A stretch of DNA of 9,999 bases, taken from the NCBI GenBank assembly GCA_041654915.1, contig JBAZCO010000061.1, positions 1 through 9,999 of the forward strand, read 5' to 3'. A model generated the notes under the pieces. It ran no database searches. It was not told the DNA's origin and worked only from the letters and a program-made list of their open reading frames with translations. The position numbers and the translations under genes were made by a program. Position 1 is the stretch's first letter. Each line of letters begins with the position of its first letter. Source of the DNA: JBAZCO01 sp041654915. Lineage in GTDB: Bacteria; Bacillota; Clostridia; Christensenellales; DTU072. Positions 4,596 to 9,999 of the stretch are shown here, one piece after another.

Positions 4596-7500
4596 ATGTA
4601 TAAAAGACCAGACAGCTCCCCCGATTATCCCAAGATGCAGCAAAAGGTGCTGGAGCTTTGGAAAGAAAAGAATATCAAAAAAAGAGTACTAAAGCTGAAT
4701 GAGGAAAGCGGCGAGCTGTTTTCCTTTTACGAAGGTCCGCCCACCGCAAACGGCGAGCCGCACGCAGGGCATGTGCTAACACGCAGTTTAAAAGATGTTT
4801 ATACTCGATTTGCGGGTATGAATGGCTACTATGTGCCAAGAAAGGGCGGTTGGGACACACACGGACTGCCCGTAGAAATAGCGGTGGAGCGCTCTTTAAA
4901 TATATCTGGCAAACAGGATATAGAAAAGTTTGGTGTGGAAAAGTTTATTGAGGAATGCAAGAAAAATGTTTGGAAATATATCGATAAATGGAAAGAGTTT
5001 AGCGAAATGGTGGGCTACTCGTTAGATTTAGACGAGGACTGCTATAATCCGTACGAAAACTACTATATAGAAAGTGTGTGGTGGTCTTTGGACGAACTCA
5101 ACAAAAAAGGGTTTTTGTATAAGGGATATAAAATTTTACCCTCCTGCCCAAGTTGCCAAACGGCGCTATCTAGCCAAGAAGTTGCGCAAGGGTACAAAGA
5201 TAAAACGGATATTACCATAGTTGCAAAGTTTTGGTCGGAGGAAATGGGGGCTAATTTTCTTGCGTGGACGACTACCCCTTGGACACTGCCAAGCAATGTG
5301 GCGCTTTGCGTAAATCCCAATGAAAAATATGCGCTTGTTGCAAACCAAGACAACGAACGCTTTATTCTTGCCTCCGCTTTGGTAGAAAAGCACTTTAAGG
5401 ACGAGTATGTCGTTGTGGAGGAGTTTTTGGGTAAAGACTTGGTGGGCAAAAGATATGAGCCTGTCTTTAATTTTTATAGCAACACAGACGGCAATGCCTA
5501 CCGTGTGGTATCGGGTGAGTTTGTCACGCTTACTGACGGCACGGGCATTGTGCATATCGCTCCCGCATACGGCGAGGATGACGCAGAGGCAGGCAGGGTT
5601 TGGGGGTTGCCGTTCTTGCAGCTTGTAGACCACCGTGGCATATTTGGAGATGAGTGCGGGGAGTTTAGCGGGAAGTATATCTTTGACGAAAACGAAAATT
5701 TGGTTATCGACCTCATCAAGCGTGACAAGGTATTTTCCAAAGCAAAACACACCCATAGCTATCCCCACTGTTGGCGGTGCAAAAATCCCTTAATGTATTT
5801 TGCCCGTGATGCGTGGTTTGTAAAGACCACCGCTTATCTAGACGACCTCTTGCGGGTTAACCGTGAAATTAATTGGTTTCCCAAGTCCTATAAAGAGGGG
5901 CGAATGGGCAACTTCCTAAAAAACAATGTGGATTGGTGTCTGTCAAGAAACAGGTATTGGGGTACTCCTCTCAATGTGTGGATGTGTCCCGATTGCTCAC
6001 ATTATATCACGGTTGGCAGTATTGAACAGCTTGTAAATTTGAGCGGCTGCGACCCCGATATAGAGTTGCACAAGCCATATATTGACGAGCCTAAAATCCC
6101 GTGCGAAAAATGCGGCGGCACAATGAGCCGTGAGTCCGAAGTTATAGATGTTTGGTACGACAGCGGCGCAATGCCGTTTGCGCAGTTTCACTATCCTTTT
6201 GAAAATCAAGAGGAGTTTAAAAGGCGGTATCCCGCAGACTTTATATTTGAAGGCTATGACCAAACACGGGGTTGGTTTTATAGTTTGGAGGCAATAAATA
6301 CCGCTCTATTTAATTCTCCGCCAATGCGCAACTGTTTAGCGAACGGTATGATTTGTGACGAAAAGGGGCAAAAGATGTCCAAGAGCCTTGGCAACTACAC
6401 CGACCCTATGGAATATATAAAGAAGTATGGCGGCGACACTGTGCGGTTTATGTTTTATTCCAACGGGCAGCCGTACAATGATGTTATCTTTTCGGAAAAT
6501 CTGCTTGTGGAAACGCAAAGGAGTTTTCTCAATATCTTGTATAACAGCTTTTCTTTTTATGTGCTATATGCGGATATAGACAAGTTTGCAGGCGGCAAAA
6601 AGACCCCCGAGCAAACCGAGCTTAGTGTGTTGGATAAATATATCCTATCAAAATACAATGGGCTGATAATTAGCGTGAAAGAAAAAGTTGCCGCATATAT
6701 GGCGACCGAGGCAAGCCGTGACATTATGGCATTTTGCGATGAGTTGTCCAATTGGTATATAAGGCGCAGCCGCAAACGCTTTTGGGGGGAGGGCTTTAGC
6801 AAGGATAAAGAGGCGGCATTTGTCACGCTCTATACGGTGCTTAGCGGCTTGTCTAGGCTGTGTGCGCCGTTTGCGCCGTTTATTTCCGAAACGATATATC
6901 AAACGATTGAAAGACCCTTTGTGAACGGCGCTGAGGACAGCGTGCATCTTAGTACCTATCCGCAAGAAAACCCCGCCTTTATCGATAAGGACATCGAAAG
7001 ACTTATGCACAAAACTTACCGCTATTGCGAGCTTGGCAGAAGTGCAAGAAATTTAAGTTCTCTTAAAATTCGCCAACCGCTTAGCAAAATATATATTAAG
7101 GACACACATTCGGACGAGGTGCTGCCCCAACTATATAAGGATATAATAAAGGACGAGCTTAACATAAAAGAGGTGGTAGAGGGGGGCGACATTGAGCAGT
7201 TTGTCGACTATTCGCTAAAGCCGCAACTCAAGACCTTAGGACCTAAATACAATAGGTTGATAGGCAAGATTAGAGAGTATCTTGCAACGGCAGATGCCTA
7301 CCCAATAATCAAGGCGGTAAAGGCAGGGGGTGTGTGGCAAGCGGAGTTGGATGGGCAGACCGTGGAGTTTGGCGAGGGCGACCTTTTGATATCCACCAAA
7401 GAAAAAGAGGGTTTTGCAAGTGCAGGCGAGCAACAATATTCAATAGTATTGGATACCGCTCTTACCGAGGACTTGATTAATGAAGGATACTCAAGGGAAT

Positions 7501-7727
7501 TTATCTCACGGGTACAGGCGCTAAGGAAAGCTCATAGCTTTGATATAACCGACAGAATCAATATACAAATAGACGGCGATGAGGCGATTGTAAAGATAAT
7601 CTTATCGCAAAAGGAGCGGATAATGTCGGAAATCCTTGTTAACGACATCTCTCGTGGCACAGGCGGAATGGTAAAAGATAGCTTTGAATTTGAAGACAGC
7701 AGCATTGATGTTGCAATATCCAAATAG
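4596..7727 (+). CDS. ileS: Isoleucyl-tRNA synthetase, type 2
   Basis: This 1043-residue class I synthetase charges tRNA-Ile with isoleucine in the cytosol. The Rossmann catalytic core has the HIGH-type motif HAGH (56-59) and KMSKS (593-597), plus VWYDSG (519-524). The CP1 editing domain, which removes misactivated valine, shows WTTTPWT (224-230) and GTGIVHIAPAYGEDD (315-329). Cysteine pairs (CPSC, CWRC, CPDC, CEKC) suggest metal-binding knuckles. The anticodon-binding domain contains NWYIRRSRKR (719-728). Overall length, the FYEGPPTANG start and the RFMFYSN segment fit the eukaryote-like type 2 form seen in Clostridia, which is usually mupirocin-tolerant. Start ATG has GAGG 8 nt upstream. It is the first gene of a four-gene co-directional run; lplA follows after 32 bp. 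Confidence 0.97.
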   Translation: MYKRPDSSPDYPKMQQKVLELWKEKNIKKRVLKLNEESGELFSFYEGPPTANGEPHAGHVLTRSLKDVYTRFAGMNGYYVPRKGGWDTHGLPVEIAVERSLNISGKQDIEKFGVEKFIEECKKNVWKYIDKWKEFSEMVGYSLDLDEDCYNPYENYYIESVWWSLDELNKKGFLYKGYKILPSCPSCQTALSSQEVAQGYKDKTDITIVAKFWSEEMGANFLAWTTTPWTLPSNVALCVNPNEKYALVANQDNERFILASALVEKHFKDEYVVVEEFLGKDLVGKRYEPVFNFYSNTDGNAYRVVSGEFVTLTDGTGIVHIAPAYGEDDAEAGRVWGLPFLQLVDHRGIFGDECGEFSGKYIFDENENLVIDLIKRDKVFSKAKHTHSYPHCWRCKNPLMYFARDAWFVKTTAYLDDLLRVNREINWFPKSYKEGRMGNFLKNNVDWCLSRNRYWGTPLNVWMCPDCSHYITVGSIEQLVNLSGCDPDIELHKPYIDEPKIPCEKCGGTMSRESEVIDVWYDSGAMPFAQFHYPFENQEEFKRRYPADFIFEGYDQTRGWFYSLEAINTALFNSPPMRNCLANGMICDEKGQKMSKSLGNYTDPMEYIKKYGGDTVRFMFYSNGQPYNDVIFSENLLVETQRSFLNILYNSFSFYVLYADIDKFAGGKKTPEQTELSVLDKYILSKYNGLIISVKEKVAAYMATEASRDIMAFCDELSNWYIRRSRKRFWGEGFSKDKEAAFVTLYTVLSGLSRLCAPFAPFISETIYQTIERPFVNGAEDSVHLSTYPQENPAFIDKDIERLMHKTYRYCELGRSARNLSSLKIRQPLSKIYIKDTHSDEVLPQLYKDIIKDELNIKEVVEGGDIEQFVDYSLKPQLKTLGPKYNRLIGKIREYLATADAYPIIKAVKAGGVWQAELDGQTVEFGEGDLLISTKEKEGFASAGEQQYSIVLDTALTEDLINEGYSREFISRVQALRKAHSFDITDRINIQIDGDEAIVKIILSQKERIMSEILVNDISRGTGGMVKDSFEFEDSSIDVAISK

Positions 7728-7759
7728 ATGCGTATGATAAAAGTGCGGAAACAAACAAT

Positions 7760-8740
7760 ATGCTTTGCATAAGGCACGGGATAAGCGACCCCTATCTAAA
7801 CCACGCAGTGGAGGAAGTGGTTGCAGAACGGTATGGCGACTGTTTTATGCTTTGGGAAAATACTCCCGCCATACTTTTGGGCAAGCATCAAAACGCACGG
7901 AGGGAAATTAATTTTTCCTATATTGAAAAAAACAATATTGTCGTGGTGCGCCGTATAACGGGCGGCGGGGCTGTATACAACGATAGCGGCAACCTAAACT
8001 TTACTTTTATCACATCGGCTTATGGCGGCTATGCAGGGCTTGGCGATTTTGCAAGGTTTGCCGCTCCCGTGCTGGATGCGCTAAATAGGGCGGGTGTTCC
8101 TGCTGTGATGTCGGGGAGAAACGACCTCACGGTAGACGGCAAAAAGATTTCGGGCAATGCCGAGTGCAAGTTGGGAAACAAAATTATTCATCACGGCACA
8201 CTGCTTTTTAATTCCGACCTTTCCGCATTGTCCAAAGCGCTCACCCCCGATATTGTCAAGTTTGAGGGCAAGGGTATAAAGTCTGTGTCTAGCCGTGTTG
8301 CCAATATTCTCCCTTATATAAATGATATTAAAGATATAGGGGAATTTAAAGAATATTTGTTTTTGAATATAATGGCAAGCCTTAACGGGCGGGAAATTGC
8401 TTTAACAGCGGACGACTACAATATAGCGGAGGAGCTGGCAAATAAAAAGTACCGCACACACAGTTGGAATTTTGGCGGGGAACGCCCATTCAATATTAGG
8501 CGGGAGAAAAGGTTTGCAACGGGTACGGTTGCGGCAGAGATTTATGTTGACGGCGGAAAAATAAAAGATATCGCCTTTAGTGGCGATTATTTTGCAGAGG
8601 CGGAACAGGACGAGATTGCGGCATTGCTTAGGGGTGTCCCCTACGAACGGGGTACGGTTAGCGATGTGCTTAGCAAAGTGGATACTAACAAATATTTTTT
8701 TGGTGTTTCACAAGATGAAATTGTATCTTTAATTATATAA
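7760..8740 (+). CDS. lplA: Lipoate-protein ligase A
   Basis: The 326-residue protein activates lipoate (or octanoate) with ATP and attaches it to a lysine of lipoyl domains such as glycine-cleavage H protein or 2-oxoacid dehydrogenase E2. The N-terminal BPL_LplA_LipB-type domain opens with SDPYLNHAVEE (9-19) and carries RRITGGGAVYND (64-75) and GRNDLTVDGKKISGNA (119-134), where K129 matches the catalytic lysine of E. coli LplA, then HHGTLL (144-149). The C-terminal ~80 residues form the accessory domain of two-domain LplA enzymes, which argues for a true ligase rather than a LipB or LipM transferase. It starts 32 bp after ileS with only a weak GGA ribosome site (7747-7749), so translation may be modest, and is followed 13 bp later by lipA. 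Confidence 0.93.
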   Translation: MLCIRHGISDPYLNHAVEEVVAERYGDCFMLWENTPAILLGKHQNARREINFSYIEKNNIVVVRRITGGGAVYNDSGNLNFTFITSAYGGYAGLGDFARFAAPVLDALNRAGVPAVMSGRNDLTVDGKKISGNAECKLGNKIIHHGTLLFNSDLSALSKALTPDIVKFEGKGIKSVSSRVANILPYINDIKDIGEFKEYLFLNIMASLNGREIALTADDYNIAEELANKKYRTHSWNFGGERPFNIRREKRFATGTVAAEIYVDGGKIKDIAFSGDYFAEAEQDEIAALLRGVPYERGTVSDVLSKVDTNKYFFGVSQDEIVSLII

Positions 8741-8753
8741 AGGCGGCTAATAT

Positions 8754-9623
8754 ATGTATGAGAGAAAGCCTCAATGGTTAAAGCGTTCTTATAACCCGAA
8801 CAACGGACAAAGAGAGGTCTTAGAGATAATAAAAAAGTACGGACTAAACACCGTATGTACGGCGGCGGGGTGTCCCAACAAGACAGAGTGCCACAACAGC
8901 GGCACGGCAACATTTATGTTGCTGGGCAAGTACTGCACAAGAAACTGCGCCTTTTGCAAGGTGGAGGGAGGCGCTCCGCAAACAATTGATGCCGCCGAGC
9001 CAGAAAACATTGCGCTTGCGGCAAACAGTTTAAAATTAAAACATGTGGTGGTAACTTCGGTTACCCGTGACGATATTGAGGACGGCGGAGCGGCGCACTT
9101 TGCAAGCACTGTTACCGCCTTAAAGCGGCACTGTCCCAATATTAGTGTGGAAGTGCTAATTCCCGACTTTCAAGGGAGCGAAACGGCATTAAGGAAAGTG
9201 ATAGCCTCAAACCCCGATGTTATTAACCATAATATGGAAACGGTAAGTGAGTTGTATGGCGAGGTGCGCCCCGAGGCAGATTATAGGCGTTCACTCAAAT
9301 TGATAGAAAATGTAAAAAAGCAAGACGATACGGGCAAGATAATAACAAAGTCGGGCTTTATGCTTGGGTTGGGAGAAAGCTCCCACCAAGTTTATCAGTT
9401 GCTAAAAGATTTGCGGGGCGTGGATTGCGATATTGTAACAATAGGGCAGTATCTCCGCCCAAGCATTGCTCACCGTGCGGTGTCAAGGTATGTTCACCCC
9501 GAGGAGTTTGAGGCTTTTGGCAGTGCCGCATACGCTTTAGGGTTTAAATATGTTGCAAGTGCGCCGTTGGTGCGCAGCTCTTACCACGCTTTGCAAGCGG
9601 TATCGGCCGTGAGGGACAAGTAA
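8754..9623 (+). CDS. lipA: Lipoyl synthase (radical SAM)
   Basis: The 289-residue enzyme inserts two sulfurs into protein-bound octanoyl chains to make lipoyl groups. Both iron-sulfur clusters are intact in sequence: the auxiliary cluster motif CX4CX5C (C35, C40, C46), the radical SAM motif CX3CX2C (C61, C65, C68), and the C-terminal RSSY (274-277) whose serine ligates the auxiliary cluster. ATFMLLG (52-58) and VTSVTRDD (100-107) are also typical. Length matches the family. AAAGGCGG (8739-8746) serves as ribosome site before ATG. It sits directly after lplA, so octanoyl or lipoyl attachment and sulfur insertion are encoded together. No lipB is present in the window. Confidence 0.97.
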   Translation: MYERKPQWLKRSYNPNNGQREVLEIIKKYGLNTVCTAAGCPNKTECHNSGTATFMLLGKYCTRNCAFCKVEGGAPQTIDAAEPENIALAANSLKLKHVVVTSVTRDDIEDGGAAHFASTVTALKRHCPNISVEVLIPDFQGSETALRKVIASNPDVINHNMETVSELYGEVRPEADYRRSLKLIENVKKQDDTGKIITKSGFMLGLGESSHQVYQLLKDLRGVDCDIVTIGQYLRPSIAHRAVSRYVHPEEFEAFGSAAYALGFKYVASAPLVRSSYHALQAVSAVRDK

Positions 9624-9625
9624 AA

Positions 9626-9999
9626 ATGAGAAAGAAAGAATATAAGCAGTTTTATAAGATTGAAACAGAACTAGACGACAAGGGCAAAGTAAAAAGCCGT
9701 CCTGTGTATACGGGCGATTATTTTGTCATACTCAATGCACCAAAGGAAGTAAAGAGCATTGGAATAATCGCTTTGGTCATTCTTTCGTTTTTCACCGTAG
9801 CGGGTGCGGGATTGTTGTTTTTGGATATCCTGTCAAACTACGAAGTATATATTGTATTACCAAATGTAATAGCGCTGGCGGGGGCAGGGAGCGCTATATA
9901 TTATGTATCCTATTTGTTTTTAATAAAAGAGAAATATAATGTTTTCCAAAAGATGAAAGTGGAAACCCGTTTAAACCAATGCCTAGCGTTATCCTCCTC
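9626..9999 (+). CDS. Two-helix membrane protein, unknown function (cut by window end)
   Basis: A frame opens at ATG 9626, two bases after the lipA stop, and stays open to the window edge (124 codons seen, no stop). GAGGG within the end of lipA (9611-9615) can act as ribosome site, so it is translationally close-coupled to lipA. The charged N-terminus (MRKKEYKQFYK) precedes two hydrophobic segments, about residues 45-66 and 75-100, separated by a short loop, and then a charged segment KEKYNVFQKMK (101-111). The N-terminus has no signal peptide, so this looks like an integral membrane protein with both ends inside. I do not recognise the family. Membership of the lipoate operon is by position only. 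Confidence 0.75.
   Translation, partial: MRKKEYKQFYKIETELDDKGKVKSRPVYTGDYFVILNAPKEVKSIGIIALVILSFFTVAGAGLLFLDILSNYEVYIVLPNVIALAGAGSAIYYVSYLFLIKEKYNVFQKMKVETRLNQCLALSS

Noticed and set aside
5166..5768. 200-codon minus-strand open frame inside ileS
   Set aside because: It lies wholly within the well-supported ileS coding sequence and shows no recognisable domain or ribosome site. It is a shadow frame.

Overview
The window looks like chromosomal DNA from a low-GC Gram-positive anaerobe, most likely a gut-type Clostridia lineage (Bacillota). The grounds are AT-rich DNA, GGAGG-like ribosome binding sites, U-tailed intrinsic terminators, a eukaryote-like (type 2) isoleucyl-tRNA synthetase of the kind common in Clostridia, a MelB-type sugar symporter and a small protein resembling the Firmicutes family DUF6054. 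This placement is inference; there is no rRNA or other marker to fix it.

Region 1 (1-908) holds no convincing protein gene. It contains two full tandem copies (267 and 263 bp) and the start of a third copy of a highly structured repeat. Each full unit carries a terminator-like stem-loop followed by a 186-bp segment closed by perfect 12-bp inverted ends. Further right is an isolated 11-bp perfect inverted repeat and a few scattered fragments similar to parts of the repeat.

Region 2 (909-2581) is a small regulatory cassette. Two paralogous minus-strand regulators, each made of two tandem XRE-type helix-turn-helix modules, are transcribed away from an unannotated 54-codon plus-strand gene. A long, nearly perfect inverted repeat lies between them and overlaps the predicted promoters in both directions, so it is a good candidate operator for autoregulation. 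A DUF6054-like gene with its own strong promoter follows.

Region 3 (2582-4450) is a single-gene unit: promoter, good Shine-Dalgarno site, a GPH-family cation:sugar symporter with MelB-like charged residues, and a strong intrinsic terminator.

Region 4 (4451-9999) is a co-directional, closely packed unit: ileS, lplA (lipoate-protein ligase), lipA (lipoyl synthase) and a two-helix membrane protein cut by the window edge. lplA and lipA together let the cell salvage lipoate or build it on an octanoylated domain. ileS is a housekeeping neighbour that probably shares the promoter. No T-box is visible in front of ileS; a GC-rich two-tier hairpin occupies its leader instead.

No tRNA, rRNA, CRISPR array, transposase or recombinase was recognised. 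The parts most worth follow-up are the tandem structured repeats and the double-HTH regulator pair with its operator and small divergent gene.
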